Origin: Anatilimnocola floriformis
Lineage (GTDB): Bacteria; Planctomycetota; Planctomycetia; Pirellulales; Pirellulaceae
Assembly (NCBI RefSeq): GCF_024256385.1
Contig: NZ_JAMLFW010000005.1
Coordinates: forward strand, 1 to 64,000
Direction of reading: 5' to 3'
Length of the DNA stretch: 64,000 nt
Shown: positions 42,609 to 55,137 of the stretch, in pieces
How positions within the stretch are numbered: position 1 is the stretch's first letter
Layout of the letters: each line of letters begins with the position of its first letter
Translations under genes and position numbers: made by a program
The notes under the pieces: model-generated
Told to the model about the DNA's origin: nothing
The model's database searches: none
Seen by the model: the letters and a program-made list of their open reading frames with translations, nothing else

Positions 42609-44105
42609 TCAACGACCGAGTCGCCGCAGTAGCGGCTCGATGTTGAGCCCCGCGTGCAGTTCATGCGGACAAAGTTTCTCGGCCCACTCTGCCGTGGTCA
42701 GTTGCTTGCCACGGCTGAACAGATTGATCCGCAGCCAGGAGACGATCACCTTAAAGTCGCCGCGAGTGATGAATTCGTCGATCAATAAAATCGCACTCGG
42801 CATGTGCTGGGCTAACTGAGCCATCATCACATTGCCAAGTGTGTACGTGGGGAAGTAGCCGAACATTCCCGCTGCCCAATGGCCGTCCTGCAAACAGCCC
42901 TCGCGATCGTTGTCGGGCTTCACGCCCAAGAAGCGTTCGTACGCGCTGTTCCAGGCCGCCGGCAGATCGTTCGCCTTGAGATCGCCGCGCAGCAGCGCTT
43001 GTTCGAGTTCCACACGCACCAGAATGTGCAGGTTGTAAGTCGCCTCATCGGCCGTAACGCGGTTGATGCCTGGTTCGACACGCCGCAAATCAGCCGCGAT
43101 ATCCTCGGGCGTCCACAGGCCGCGAATCGCAGGAAATGCATCCTCAATCTGCGGCAGGGCGAACTGCCAGAAAGCCACGCAGCGACCAACGGGATTTTCC
43201 CACAGCCGAGCCTGCGACTCATGCACGCTCAGCGAAATAGGTTCACCAACGGGCTCGCCAAAATGCTCCGGCGGCAAACCTTGGTCGTAGAGCGCATGTC
43301 CCAGTTCATGCAACAGCACCGAAATCACCGGTGCGAGATTGTGCTCGTTGTAGCGAATCGCTATGCGACAATCGTGCGCGCTGATGTGCGTCGTGAAGGG
43401 ATGCGCGGCCGTATCGAGCCGGCCGCGGCGAAAGTCAAAACCAAGTTGCCGGGCCAGTTCTTCGCACAACCTGCGCTGCGTGGCTATGTCGAAGTTCCCC
43501 GTCAGCGGCGGCGGTTGCTGCCGAGGCCGTTGCCCCGCCACGCGATCTTGCACGAGCTTCGGCAACTCAGCGCTCAGTTCGGCCAGCGTGGCTTGAATCG
43601 TCGAGAACGGCAAACCAGGCTCGTACTCGGCGACCAGCGCTCCGTAGCCATCGCGATCGGCTGACCAACAGCGGGCCTGTTCGCGTTTCAACGCAACCAC
43701 GCGATCCAGCCAAATACCGAACCGGCCGAAGTCATCTTGTTCGCGCGCAATAGCCCATTCGTGCTGGGCGGTAGTCGTTACCCGCGCAAGTTCCTCCACC
43801 AGCGACTTCGGCAATTGTTTTGAAAGCAGATGCCGTCGCCGCAGTTCCGCGACGTTGATTTTCTCGGCGGGTGTCTCGCCATTGCCATCAACCAACGACA
43901 ACCATTCGTCGAGTCGTGGATCGCAAGCGATCTCGTGTTGCAAACCGGCGAGGTAGGCCAGTTGCTGCCCGCGATACTCAGTGCTCGCGTCGGGGAGCAT
44001 CGTCAACTCATCCCAAGCCAGTTGCTCATGGATGGCGGTGACACGGGCCAACTGCTGCAGATGGTCGAGAAGCGATTCGTAAGCCTGGCGAGCGTCGGAC
44101 TTCAT
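42609..44105 (-). CDS. Carboxypeptidase M32 (Taq/Pfu family)
   Basis: The 498-residue M32 metallocarboxypeptidase removes C-terminal residues from peptides using Zn or Co. It has the HEXXH motif in [15 protein letters not shown], the downstream Glu ligand in [17 protein letters not shown], and a [14 protein letters not shown] block. The length equals the family norm. ATG 44105 gives the expected [16 protein letters not shown] start. It is cytoplasmic and divergently arranged with the dehydratase gene 70 bp away. Confidence 0.95.
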   Translation of the reverse strand: MKSDARQAYESLLDHLQQLARVTAIHEQLAWDELTMLPDASTEYRGQQLAYLAGLQHEIACDPRLDEWLSLVDGNGETPAEKINVAELRRRHLLSKQLPKSLVEELARVTTTAQHEWAIAREQDDFGRFGIWLDRVVALKREQARCWSADRDGYGALVAEYEPGLPFSTIQATLAELSAELPKLVQDRVAGQRPRQQPPPLTGNFDIATQRRLCEELARQLGFDFRRGRLDTAAHPFTTHISAHDCRIAIRYNEHNLAPVISVLLHELGHALYDQGLPPEHFGEPVGEPISLSVHESQARLWENPVGRCVAFWQFALPQIEDAFPAIRGLWTPEDIAADLRRVEPGINRVTADEATYNLHILVRVELEQALLRGDLKANDLPAAWNSAYERFLGVKPDNDREGCLQDGHWAAGMFGYFPTYTLGNVMMAQLAQHMPSAILLIDEFITRGDFKVIVSWLRINLFSRGKQLTTAEWAEKLCPHELHAGLNIEPLLRRLGR

Positions 44106-44175
44106 GGCTGCATTCTATTACAATGAAGCGACTGCAATCAGCTTGCGCACGACTCACCTACACTTTGCACATCCC

Positions 44176-46191
44176 ATGCCCAAATCGTTTCTCCTCCCTC
44201 TCGAAGATCTGCTTGCCCTACCGAACGATCAGGTCGCCACGATTCAAACGCACGCGGTGGGCCCGCAAGGTGCGCTACCGCTCGACGACGCGATGCTCCG
44301 CGAGTGGTCAAGCGGCGACTTGTTCGGGCTCTCGCAAAACGCCGGCATGGGTTGGTCGCCGCAGGAGTTGCTCGGGCCGCAGTATTTGATTCTGAGTACC
44401 CAAGGTGGCGTGCGAGCCGCCGATGGCACACCGATTGCGCTCGGTTATCACACGGGGCATTGGGAAGTGGGGCTGCTCGTGCAAGCCGCGGCGCGCGAGA
44501 TCAAATCGCTCGGCGGCGTGCCGTTCGCTGGTCATGTTTCGGATCCCTGCGACGGCAGAACCCAGGGGACCGTCGGCATGTTCGATAGCTTGCCCTATCG
44601 CAACGATGCGGCGATCGTGCTCCGCCGTTTGATTCGCTCGCTGCCGCAGCGGCAAGGGATTGTCGGCGTTGCGACGTGTGATAAAGGTCTGCCCGCGATG
44701 ATGATTGCGCTCGCGGGAACTTCGCAGTTTCCCAGCGCCATCGTTCCCGGCGGAGTAACGCTGCCGCCGACTGAAGGTGAGGACGCCGGCAAGGTGCAAA
44801 CGATCGGCGCTCGCTACGTGCAAGGCGAAATGTCGTTGCAAGATGCTGCCGTGGCGGGCTGTGCAGCGTGCGCTACTCCCGGCGGCGGTTGCCAGTTCCT
44901 CGGCACGGCGGCGACTTCGCAAGTCATCGCCGAAGCCCTCGGCATGGCTCTTCCGCATTCGGCGCTCGCTCCCAGCGGTCAACCCATCTGGCTCGATCTG
45001 GCCACTCGCAGCGCTCGCGCGGTGCATCAACTGGCCGCCCGCAATTTGAAATTGAAAGACATTCTCACCGACGCCAGTGTGCGTAACGCCATGGTGGTGC
45101 ATGCGGCCTGCGGCGGTTCGACGAATCTGCTGCTGCACGTTCCTGCGATCGCACACGCTGCCGGTCTGCGGCGACCAACTTCTGCCGACTGGAGCGAGAT
45201 CAATCGCCGCGTGCCGCGGTTCGTTTCGGTGCTGCCGAACGGACCGGTCGCGCATCCGACGGTGCGGATGTTCTTCGCCGGCGGTGTGCCGGAGATCATG
45301 CTGCATCTGCGTGCCTTGAATCTGCTCGAGCTCGATGCGTTGACCGTCACGGGCCATCGCGTCGGCGACGTGCTCGATTGGTGGGAGCGTTCGCCGCGAC
45401 GGCAGATGGTGCGCGAAGTACTGAAAGCTCGCGACAATGTTTCGCCCGACGACGTGATCATCCCGCCCGCCGATGCGCGGAAGCGCGGCTTGACCAGCAC
45501 CGTCTGTTTTCCGCACGGCAATCTTTGCCCCGAAGGCTCGGTTATCAAAGCGACCTCGATCGACCCGAGCGTCGTTGGCGCGGATGGCGTGTATCGCAAA
45601 ACTGGCCCGGCCCGCGTCTTCACTTCCGAGCGCGAAGCCATTCGCGCCGTGAAAGGACAAACGGCCGTGCCGCTCAAGCCGGGCGACATTCTCGTCCTCA
45701 TCGGCCGCGGCCCTATGGGGAGCGGCATGGAAGAGACGTATCAAATCACCTCGGCGCTCAAATTTCTGAAGTGGGGCAAGGAAGTTGCCGTCGTCACCGA
45801 TGCCCGCTTTAGCGGCGTGAGCACCGGCGCCTGCATCGGCCACGTTGGTCCCGAAGCCCTCGCCGGTGGCCCGATCGGCAAGGTTCGCGATGGCGACATC
45901 ATTCGCATCGTCGTCGATCGCAACGAACTGACCGGCTCGGTCGATTGGATCGGCGATGGCGTGAATGAATACACGCCAGAAGAAGGAGCCACGATTCTCG
46001 CCGAACGTCCGCCGCGCGCCGATCTTGCGCCCGATAAAGATCTGCCGGCCGACACTCGGCTGTGGGCCGCGCTGCAACGCGCCGGCGGCGGCACTTGGGG
46101 CGGCTGCGTCTACGACGTGGAGAAGATCATCGCCACGCTCGAAGCGGGCGAAGCCGCGATCCGCGAACAAACGGCAGCCAACCTCGGCTGA
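44176..46191 (+). CDS. YjhG/YagF-type sugar-acid dehydratase (IlvD/Edd family)
   Basis: The 671-residue product belongs to the Fe-S dehydratases; the YjhG/YagF branch dehydrates D-xylonate to 2-keto-3-deoxy-D-xylonate. Seen are [13 protein letters not shown] (Cys125), [13 protein letters not shown] (Cys168), [33 protein letters not shown] and [20 protein letters not shown]. The three cysteine segments are the expected cluster ligands. The start at ATG 44176 ([18 protein letters not shown]) matches family N-termini; an upstream ATG at 44104 is rejected. No pentonate aldolase or transporter gene is adjacent, so the substrate stays tentative. Confidence 0.92.
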   Translation: MPKSFLLPLEDLLALPNDQVATIQTHAVGPQGALPLDDAMLREWSSGDLFGLSQNAGMGWSPQELLGPQYLILSTQGGVRAADGTPIALGYHTGHWEVGLLVQAAAREIKSLGGVPFAGHVSDPCDGRTQGTVGMFDSLPYRNDAAIVLRRLIRSLPQRQGIVGVATCDKGLPAMMIALAGTSQFPSAIVPGGVTLPPTEGEDAGKVQTIGARYVQGEMSLQDAAVAGCAACATPGGGCQFLGTAATSQVIAEALGMALPHSALAPSGQPIWLDLATRSARAVHQLAARNLKLKDILTDASVRNAMVVHAACGGSTNLLLHVPAIAHAAGLRRPTSADWSEINRRVPRFVSVLPNGPVAHPTVRMFFAGGVPEIMLHLRALNLLELDALTVTGHRVGDVLDWWERSPRRQMVREVLKARDNVSPDDVIIPPADARKRGLTSTVCFPHGNLCPEGSVIKATSIDPSVVGADGVYRKTGPARVFTSEREAIRAVKGQTAVPLKPGDILVLIGRGPMGSGMEETYQITSALKFLKWGKEVAVVTDARFSGVSTGACIGHVGPEALAGGPIGKVRDGDIIRIVVDRNELTGSVDWIGDGVNEYTPEEGATILAERPPRADLAPDKDLPADTRLWAALQRAGGGTWGGCVYDVEKIIATLEAGEAAIREQTAANLG

Positions 46192-46272
46192 ATGCATTTC
46201 AACGTGGCCGCGCGCGAGCGGGTGTGATAGTCTAAAACTCCCGCACTTTCCTCCCGCCTCTCCTGCGTTGCC

Positions 46273-48762
46273 ATGTTGCTGGACCGAAGATCTGCCGGAC
46301 TCCTCGCATGTCTCGCTGCGCTGCTGTGCGCCGGCGTGGCCACGGCAGCCGATTTCGATCCCAAGTCGGTGGAGTTCTTTGAAGCCAAGATCCGGCCGGT
46401 CCTCGTCAAGCATTGCTACACCTGCCATTCGGCGGAAAGCAAGGAACTGCGGGCTGGCTTGTTCGTCGACAATCGCGATGGCTTGCGCAAAGGTGGCGAC
46501 TCCGGACCGGCTGTTGTTCCTGGTGATGCAAAGAAAAGTTTGCTACTCGCGGCGATTCGCTATCAAGACTTGGAAATGCCGCCGACAGGGAAATTGCCCG
46601 ACGACGTCATCGGCGATTTTGAACGCTGGATCGCGGCCGGCGCGACCGACCCTCGCGATGAAGTAACCAAGCCTGCCGGGAGCAAGGAAATTGATTTCGC
46701 CAAAGCCCGCGAGCATTGGTCGCTTCGGCCTGTCGTGCGGGCCGATTTATCTCGGTTGAAAAGCTCGGCGTGGGCGCGGACCGACATCGATCGTCTGGTT
46801 GCCGACAAATGGGAAGGGCAACAGTTGACGCCAGTTCCCGATGCGCCGAAGTCGCAGTTGTTGCGGCGGGCTTATTTCGATTTGATTGGCTTGCCGCCGA
46901 CGCCCCAGGAACTGAAAAACTTTCTCGCCGATGAATCGTCGCAGGCTTTTGAGCGAGTTGTCGACGAATTGCTTGCCTCACCTCGCTTCGGCGAGCGCTG
47001 GGGGCGGCATTGGCTTGATCTGGCTCGTTACGCCGATTCGAACGGTCGGGCGCAGAACATTTTCTTTCAGTTTGCCTGGCACTATCGCGATTACGTCATT
47101 GATGCTTTCAACCGCGACTTGCCCTATGACCGGTTCATCATCGAGCAGCTTGCCGGCGATCTGCTCCCTGCCGAAACGGCGGTGGAGCGCGATCGGCTGC
47201 GGATTGCGACTGCGTTTCTCGCCATCGGGCCGAAGACGTTTGAGTCGGCGCCGGAACTCTTTTCGATGGATCTGATCGATGAGCAGATCGATGTCACGAC
47301 GCGAGCGGTGCTCGGACTAACCGTCAGCTGTGCACGTTGCCACGATCACAAGTTCGATGCGATCCCAACCAAAGAGTACTACGCCCTGGCCGGCATCTTT
47401 CGCAGCACCGATACACTCTTCGGGCCGTCGTTCTTTCAACGGCCTGCGTTCGACAAGCGGTATCACCTGCACCCGATCGGCGCCGATGCCGAAAAGCTCG
47501 GCGAGGCTGCGTTTGAGTATCGCGCGCAACTGCGGGGACTCATGGGAAAGCGCGATCAAGCTGCCGTGATCGCTTATCGCACGCAGCGACAGATCGACGG
47601 AATCAAAGTCGAGTGGCAGCGCGCTGGCAATGACGCGCCCGACCCAAAACTCGACGAACTCCTTGCGCTGCATAAGGTGCAACTCGCTGAGCGCGAACGA
47701 CTGAAGGCCGAAACCAAAGCGATGGAAGAAGCCGCGCCGCCCCTTCCCGATTTCACACAGGGTGTGAAGGAGATGACGCAGGTCGAAGACTGCACGCTGC
47801 GGATCCGTGGCGAGTTCGACAAACCGGGTGAACGAATTCCGCGCGGCGTGCTGACGCTCTGCTCGCTCGGCGAAAAACCGGCCATCCCCGTCGACCAGAG
47901 CGGCCGGCTGGAACTCGCGCGCTGGCTGGTCGCGAAAGAAAATCCGCTCCCGGCCCGCGTCGCCGTCAATCGCATTTGGCGGCAACTCTTCGGCAGCGGC
48001 ATCGTGACCAGCGTCGACAACTTCGGCGTGATCGGCGAACGCCCCAGCCATCCTGAGTTGCTCGATTATCTCGCTGCGCAGTTCATGGAGTCGAACTGGT
48101 CTACAAAACGCCTCATCCGCGAAATCATGCTCAGCCGTACCTACCAGCTGGGCACGCGTTTCCAGGAAGCGAACAGCAGCCGAGATCCGAACAATGTCTT
48201 GCTCTGGCGGATGACGCCGCGGCGACTTGAGGTGGAGCCCTTCCGCGACGCAGTTCTCTCGATCAGCGGTGCGCTCGACCTGCAACCGCCGCGCGGTCCG
48301 CACATCGGCCTCGTGCGAAATGGCTTGCTCGAAGAGAATCCCAAACTCGCGGAGATCCACAAAGAATCGAATCGCCGCACGATCTATCTGCCAATCGTTC
48401 GCGGGCAGTTGCAGGAGATGCTGCAGACGTTCGACTTCGCCGATCCGAACCTGCTCATCGCCCAGCGCGATGAGCGAACGATTCCGTCGCAATCTCTCTT
48501 CATGCTCAACAGCCCTTGGCTGTGGGCGCAGGCGAAATTGGCAGCCGAGCGGATGTTGTCGCTGAAGATGAACGACGATCAAGCGAAGCTGAACTGGTTG
48601 TTTCAGGCATTCTTTTGCCGAGCCGCAACCAAGGATGAACATGCGACGCTGTTGAAATTCATCGCAGCTCAGCGTGAGCGAGTCCAAGGCGACGAAGTGG
48701 TAGTGTGGATGCACGTTGTTCAGGCACTCTATGCCAGCGCGGAGTTTCGGTACCTGCAATGA
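46273..48762 (+). CDS. PSCyt1-DUF1549-DUF1553 secreted cytochrome-like protein
   Basis: The 829-residue product has a signal peptide (SAGLLACLAALLCAGVATAA), a PSCyt1 c-type heme domain with CYTCH at residues 48-52 and Met candidate near LEMPPTG, then DUF1549 (AWARTDIDRLVADKWE, RRAYFDLIGLPPTP, PRFGERWGRHWLDLARYADS) and DUF1553 (LARWLVAKENPLPARVAVNR, RIWRQLFG). This architecture is a planctomycete hallmark and is usually paired with a DUF1501 protein, as here with an ATGA overlap at 48759-48762. Roles in extracellular catabolism are inferred, not proved. Confidence 0.95.
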   Translation: MLLDRRSAGLLACLAALLCAGVATAADFDPKSVEFFEAKIRPVLVKHCYTCHSAESKELRAGLFVDNRDGLRKGGDSGPAVVPGDAKKSLLLAAIRYQDLEMPPTGKLPDDVIGDFERWIAAGATDPRDEVTKPAGSKEIDFAKAREHWSLRPVVRADLSRLKSSAWARTDIDRLVADKWEGQQLTPVPDAPKSQLLRRAYFDLIGLPPTPQELKNFLADESSQAFERVVDELLASPRFGERWGRHWLDLARYADSNGRAQNIFFQFAWHYRDYVIDAFNRDLPYDRFIIEQLAGDLLPAETAVERDRLRIATAFLAIGPKTFESAPELFSMDLIDEQIDVTTRAVLGLTVSCARCHDHKFDAIPTKEYYALAGIFRSTDTLFGPSFFQRPAFDKRYHLHPIGADAEKLGEAAFEYRAQLRGLMGKRDQAAVIAYRTQRQIDGIKVEWQRAGNDAPDPKLDELLALHKVQLAERERLKAETKAMEEAAPPLPDFTQGVKEMTQVEDCTLRIRGEFDKPGERIPRGVLTLCSLGEKPAIPVDQSGRLELARWLVAKENPLPARVAVNRIWRQLFGSGIVTSVDNFGVIGERPSHPELLDYLAAQFMESNWSTKRLIREIMLSRTYQLGTRFQEANSSRDPNNVLLWRMTPRRLEVEPFRDAVLSISGALDLQPPRGPHIGLVRNGLLEENPKLAEIHKESNRRTIYLPIVRGQLQEMLQTFDFADPNLLIAQRDERTIPSQSLFMLNSPWLWAQAKLAAERMLSLKMNDDQAKLNWLFQAFFCRAATKDEHATLLKFIAAQRERVQGDEVVVWMHVVQALYASAEFRYLQ

Positions 48763-50138
48763 ACGCTCTCAACTATTCTCGTCGTCAAATGCTGCAACGA
48801 GTCTCTTGCGGCTTTGGCATGGTCGCGTTTGCTGGCTTGTGCGGTGAGGAAGCCCGCGCGAATAAGCTCGTTGCCGAGAAAGGTCCGCTCGCGCCGAAGG
48901 AGCCGCACTTTGCGGCCCGGGCCAAGCGGATCATCTTTTTGTGCATGCATGGCGGGCCGACGCATGTCGAGACGTTTGACTACAAACCCAAGTTGCAAGC
49001 CGATGACGGGAAGCCGTCGCACAAGAATCCAAATTTGCAGTATCTGGCGTCGCGGTGGGAGTTCAAACAGCGCGGCGAGAGCGGCTTGTGGGTTAGCGAA
49101 CTGTTTCCGCATGTGGCTCAGCACGCCGATGAGTTGTGCTTGCTCAACGGCTGTCTGACTGACAATCCGAATCATCCGCAGGCGCTCGATCAGCTCCACA
49201 CCGGCAGCTTTCAATTCATCCGCCCGAGCGTCGGCGCTTGGACGCTGTACGGCCTAGGCACCGAGAATCAATCGCTGCCGGGCTTCGTGACGATCAGTCC
49301 GAAGAGCGGTACCGCGCGGCAGTACGGCAGTGCGTTTCTGCCCGCCCTTTATCAAGGCACGCCGGTCGGCGAGCACGGCAAGGGAATCAGCCAAGCCGTT
49401 GTCAGCAACTTGGCCAATCCGAAGTTGACGGCAGGCGAACAGCGCGAGCAACTCGCGCTGGTGCAAGAGCTCAATCGCCAGGCTCTCGCTTCGCAGCAAG
49501 TGAATCCGAAGCTCGAAGGAGTCATTGAAGCGTATGAACTCGCCTTTCGGATGCAGAGCGAGTTCCCACGCGTGCTCGATACGAAGGAAGAAACGGCAGA
49601 CACGCTGAAGGTCTACGGCATCGATGAGCCGGCGACGGCAGAGTTTGGGAAGCAGTGTTTGCTCGCACGGCGGTTTGCCGAAGCGGGCGTGCGGTACATT
49701 GAGATCACGCATGGCGACTGGGACGCCCACGGCAGTTTGCAGGCGATCATGGGGAACAACAGCCGCGCGACCGATAAGCCGATTGCTGGTCTGCTGGCCG
49801 ATCTCAAGCAGCGCGGTTTGCTCAAGGATACGCTCGTCGTGTGGGGTGGCGAGTTCGGCCGCACGCCCGATGATCCGACTCGCAACGGCCGCGGGCACAA
49901 TCACAAAGGTTATTCGATGTGGCTGTGTGGTGGCGGCGTGAAAGGTGGCACCGCCTACGGCCGGACTGATGATTACGGGTACGAAGCCATCGACGGCCGT
50001 GTTCACACGCACGATCTGCACGCGACAATGCTGCATCTGATGGGGCTCGATCACGAACGCCTCACCTATCGCTACGGCGGGCGGGACTTTCGCTTAACCG
50101 ATGTGCATGGGCGCGTCGTGAAGGAAGTGCTGGCGTGA
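48759..50138 (+). CDS. Tat-exported DUF1501 protein
   Basis: The 459-residue product starts at ATG 48759 (overlapping the previous stop) with a twin-arginine signal YSRRQMLQRVSCGFGMVAFA. The mature part has the alkaline-phosphatase-superfamily-like DUF1501 features FLCMHGGPTHVETFDYKP, NHPQALDQLHTGS, VVWGGEFGRTPD, GRGHNHKGYSMWLCGGGVKG and the final DLHATMLHLMGLDH. It is secreted folded with its DUF1549/1553 partner. Reaction unknown; sulfatase-like hydrolysis has been suggested by fold. Confidence 0.95.
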   Translation: MNALNYSRRQMLQRVSCGFGMVAFAGLCGEEARANKLVAEKGPLAPKEPHFAARAKRIIFLCMHGGPTHVETFDYKPKLQADDGKPSHKNPNLQYLASRWEFKQRGESGLWVSELFPHVAQHADELCLLNGCLTDNPNHPQALDQLHTGSFQFIRPSVGAWTLYGLGTENQSLPGFVTISPKSGTARQYGSAFLPALYQGTPVGEHGKGISQAVVSNLANPKLTAGEQREQLALVQELNRQALASQQVNPKLEGVIEAYELAFRMQSEFPRVLDTKEETADTLKVYGIDEPATAEFGKQCLLARRFAEAGVRYIEITHGDWDAHGSLQAIMGNNSRATDKPIAGLLADLKQRGLLKDTLVVWGGEFGRTPDDPTRNGRGHNHKGYSMWLCGGGVKGGTAYGRTDDYGYEAIDGRVHTHDLHATMLHLMGLDHERLTYRYGGRDFRLTDVHGRVVKEVLA

Positions 50139-50261
50139 GGGATGGGGGAGGCGAGGTGCGAGAGGCGGGAGGCGAGATACGATGATGAATATCTGAATTC
50201 CCTCTCCTCAGTACTCCGGGTTTGCGCTGCTTTGTGCCTAAGTAATAAACGAGATAACCAA

Positions 50262-51179
50262 ATGATTCGTCGAACCGCGTTGATGTTGTTGGCATTGGTA
50301 TCGGCCTGCGCCATAAGCAGCGCCCAAGAGAAACCTGCTCCGAAGAAAACTGTCCGCCTCTTCACGATCGGCAACAGCTTTTCGCAAGATGCGACCTTCT
50401 TTCTCGATGACTTGGCCGCAGCGGATGGGAACTTGCTGATTCAAAAGGGGGCCTTTGTCGGCGGCAGTCCGCTGGAACTGCACTGGACTCGCGCTCAGCT
50501 GAATGAGAAGGACCCGACCGATAAAGCTGGCCAATACAACGGCAAAGGCTTGAAGGATCTGCTCGGCGAGGACAAGTATGACTTCGTCACGATTCAACAG
50601 GCGAGCATCAAAAGCCACAACATCGACACCTATCAGCCGTTTGCGACGAACCTGCGCGACTACGTGAAAAAGCACGCGCCGAATGCGGAACTGCTGCTGC
50701 ACGAAACCTGGGCTTATCGCGTTGACGATCCGCGCTTCAACGTTGCCAAGCCGAAGGAAGGCGAGCCGAAGACGCAAAAGGACATGTACGAGATGCTCGC
50801 CAAATCGTACCGCACCGTCGCCGGTGAGTTGGGCGTGCGATTGATACCTGTTGGCGATGCTTTTTGGGCCGCCGACAACGACGCGCAGTGGGGCTACAAA
50901 CCCGACACGAAGTTCGATCCCAAGACCGCCAAGTCCCCTGAGCTCCCCGACCAAAAGCACTCACTGCACGTCGGCCGCAAGTGGAGCAAGGATGCCAAGG
51001 GCGAAACCACCCTCGGCATGGACGGCCATCACTCGAGCACGGCGGGCCGCTACCTGGGCGCTTGCGTGTGGTACGAGATGCTTTTCAAGACGAGTTGCGT
51101 CGGCAATAAGTTCATTGCCGGCCTGGATGCGGATTACGCTCGCTTCTTGCAAGAGACGGCGCATGCTGCCGCAAAATAG
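50262..51179 (+). CDS. Secreted DUF4886 (SGNH-hydrolase-like) protein
   Basis: The 305-residue product from ATG 50262 has a signal peptide (MIRRTALMLLALVSACAISS). LFTIGNSFSQDATFFL gives the SGNH block I Ser, LLLHETWAYRVDDP and GMDGHHSSTAGRYLGACVWY supplies the block V D-x-x-H-like residues. DUF4886 proteins are SGNH-like esterase candidates often found in polysaccharide gene clusters. The upstream spacer carries the truncated CCCTCTCCTC repeat. It is in the same direction as the DUF1501 gene but separated by 123 bp. Confidence 0.88.
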   Translation: MIRRTALMLLALVSACAISSAQEKPAPKKTVRLFTIGNSFSQDATFFLDDLAAADGNLLIQKGAFVGGSPLELHWTRAQLNEKDPTDKAGQYNGKGLKDLLGEDKYDFVTIQQASIKSHNIDTYQPFATNLRDYVKKHAPNAELLLHETWAYRVDDPRFNVAKPKEGEPKTQKDMYEMLAKSYRTVAGELGVRLIPVGDAFWAADNDAQWGYKPDTKFDPKTAKSPELPDQKHSLHVGRKWSKDAKGETTLGMDGHHSSTAGRYLGACVWYEMLFKTSCVGNKFIAGLDADYARFLQETAHAAAK

Positions 51180-51225
51180 TATTTTCCTAGCTTTAGCTGG
51201 AGTGGCTCTCCAGTAAGGACAGCGT

Positions 51226-53058
51226 ATGCCCGCAGCCAATCAGAACGCGACGGTCTTCCCCTTCTTCAAGACCTTTGTTCTCCCTGCGCTCCTCATCTTT
51301 CTTGTTCCCCTCATCGGCTATTTCTTCTTTCGGCATGCGCAAAGTCGTTATGACGGCATGATGCGAGAGACGATCTTGAGCCAGGTGCAAGCCGATCAAA
51401 GACTTGATGCTGAAGGGCGGGCCAATGCGGTTGAGTTTTTCTCGAAGGTGCCGTTCTCTCGATTGGTTCAGAACGAGGAGTTTGCCCGCGATGTTCCCAG
51501 CAACCTCAAGATTTACTTCGCGACGTTTCGCTGGATGATCTTGATCGCGGGGGCGTCGATCGTGCTTGGAATCGGCGTGTTTGTCGTGGCGGGAATTTGC
51601 GTGGTATGTTCGCTCCGCTCGCATTACGCGCAGTACTTGAGCTTGCTGGTGGGCTGGCATGTACTGCGGATCTTTGGAGCTCTGCAAGCGGTCGCGCAAG
51701 GCACGCTGTTGGTGGCCTTGTCGTATTGGATGACAGCGCTGTGGACCAACAGTTTTTATCCGCAGCTGATCGTTGTGGTCGGCATTCTGGCCGTCGTGGC
51801 GGTGTGCCTGGTGATCGCTGCCATTTTTCGCCGCGTGAAGAATGACTTTGTCGTCCCGGGGCAAATGCTGGAAAAAGACGCAGCCGGCCCGATTTGGGAT
51901 GAAATGAAACGTATCTGTGCCCGCGTGGGAACCGAACCACCCGATCAGATCATCGCGGGCATCGACGATAATTTTTATGTCACCGAGCGCCCCGTCACTG
52001 TCGGCGGCAAGGAGTATCACGGCAGGACGCTGTTCGTCAGTTTGTCGCTGCTCAAGCAACTGCAGGGCGGCGAAGCCGATGCGGTGCTGGCGCACGAGAT
52101 GGCGCACTTCAGCGGCCAGGACACGCTCTACTCACGGAAGATCGGACCGCTGCTGGTGCGGTACGACACCTATTTGAAAGCGTTGCACGATGGCTTTGTG
52201 ACCTGGCCGATCTATTCGTTCATGCTCTGCTTTCGCGCGCTCTTCCAGCTGTCGCTGGGCAAGCTCAGCCGGCAGCGAGAATTTCGCGCCGATCGCGTCG
52301 CCATGGAAGCGACTTCGCCGCGCGATGCCGCCGGCGCACTGCTCCGCACGGTGGCTTATTCGAAGTATTGGTCAGGAATCGAAGCGGAACTCTTCGAACA
52401 AGAGCGGGCACTGGAAAACATCAATGTTTGCGAACGCATCGAACGTGGATTTCACGAATATGCGTCGAAATTTGCGAGCAGCACCGACATCGGCGAACTA
52501 GCCCCGGCCCATCCATTTGACTCGCATCCACCGCTCGAACAGCGACTCGCCGCCCTCGGCATGCAACTCGATTCGGCCGATACTCAGGCGTTGCTGACCA
52601 CGCCCGGCGACGGCCAATGGTATCGCACCATTCCAGCCGCGGAACCGCTGGAAGCAGAACAGTGGAAAGCATACGAAGATCGCTTTTGCGCGATCCACGA
52701 GCAGTCGCTCCCTTACCGCTTTTTGCCCGAAACCGATGAAGAACGGGCCATCGTCGAGCAAACCTTTCCGCCCGAGACGTTCACCAGCCGCAAAGGTGAT
52801 TTGTCGCTCGATCACGAAAAGTTCAAACGCGCGAACTGGCCGGCCCCAATTCGCTTTGCCGAAATCACCGGCCTCTTGCTCGAAAACAACGTACTGAAGA
52901 TCGACTACAACGATGGGCGGAAACAGTCGCTAACGCTCCCCATTTCTGAATTCGCCCGCCAAACATCGCTGATCAGCGCGATCCAAAACTACTACGGCAG
53001 GTACCTGGCCGCGGCGGAGTATCAGAAGCAGAAGAAGGCGAAGGGAGCAGCGAAATAA
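51226..53058 (+). CDS. M48-type membrane metalloprotease
   Basis: The 610-residue product has three to four N-terminal transmembrane segments (FVLPALLIFLVPLIGYFFF, ILIAGASIVLGIGVFVVAGI, LIVVVGILAVVAVCLVIAAI), then a zinc-protease domain with HEMAH (290-294) in DAVLAHEMAHFSGQD and the third ligand region REFRADRVAME. A C-terminal about 170-residue extension follows. M48 proteases of this type degrade or process membrane proteins. AAGGA precedes the ATG. The last residues are Lys-rich. Confidence 0.93.
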   Translation: MPAANQNATVFPFFKTFVLPALLIFLVPLIGYFFFRHAQSRYDGMMRETILSQVQADQRLDAEGRANAVEFFSKVPFSRLVQNEEFARDVPSNLKIYFATFRWMILIAGASIVLGIGVFVVAGICVVCSLRSHYAQYLSLLVGWHVLRIFGALQAVAQGTLLVALSYWMTALWTNSFYPQLIVVVGILAVVAVCLVIAAIFRRVKNDFVVPGQMLEKDAAGPIWDEMKRICARVGTEPPDQIIAGIDDNFYVTERPVTVGGKEYHGRTLFVSLSLLKQLQGGEADAVLAHEMAHFSGQDTLYSRKIGPLLVRYDTYLKALHDGFVTWPIYSFMLCFRALFQLSLGKLSRQREFRADRVAMEATSPRDAAGALLRTVAYSKYWSGIEAELFEQERALENINVCERIERGFHEYASKFASSTDIGELAPAHPFDSHPPLEQRLAALGMQLDSADTQALLTTPGDGQWYRTIPAAEPLEAEQWKAYEDRFCAIHEQSLPYRFLPETDEERAIVEQTFPPETFTSRKGDLSLDHEKFKRANWPAPIRFAEITGLLLENNVLKIDYNDGRKQSLTLPISEFARQTSLISAIQNYYGRYLAAAEYQKQKKAKGAAK

Positions 53059-53059
53059 C

Positions 53060-53084
53060 CGCCACCGCCTCTGCGGCGGTGGCG
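53060..53084. terminator. GC-rich hairpin between convergent genes
   Basis: CGCCACCGCC (53060-53069) pairs perfectly with GGCGGTGGCG (53075-53084) around a five-base loop, between the ends of the M48 and speA genes. No T-run follows on the plus strand, so it may serve as a weak or bidirectional terminator. Confidence 0.6.
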
Positions 53085-53099
53085 ATTGGTGGTTTCCGA

Positions 53100-55034
<1,935 letters not shown>

Positions 55035-55137
55035 CTCAGGCAGTCCCCAAGGCAAGTGATTTTCGGAACAGGAAAACGAATGATTATACGCGCTTCGGCT
55101 GCATAGCAAGGACGGCAATTTCCCGCAGCGGGGAAAA

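Noticed and set aside
44308-46428. 706-codon minus-strand frame opposite the YjhG-type dehydratase
   Set aside because: Antisense shadow; composition unlike a real protein, no motif.
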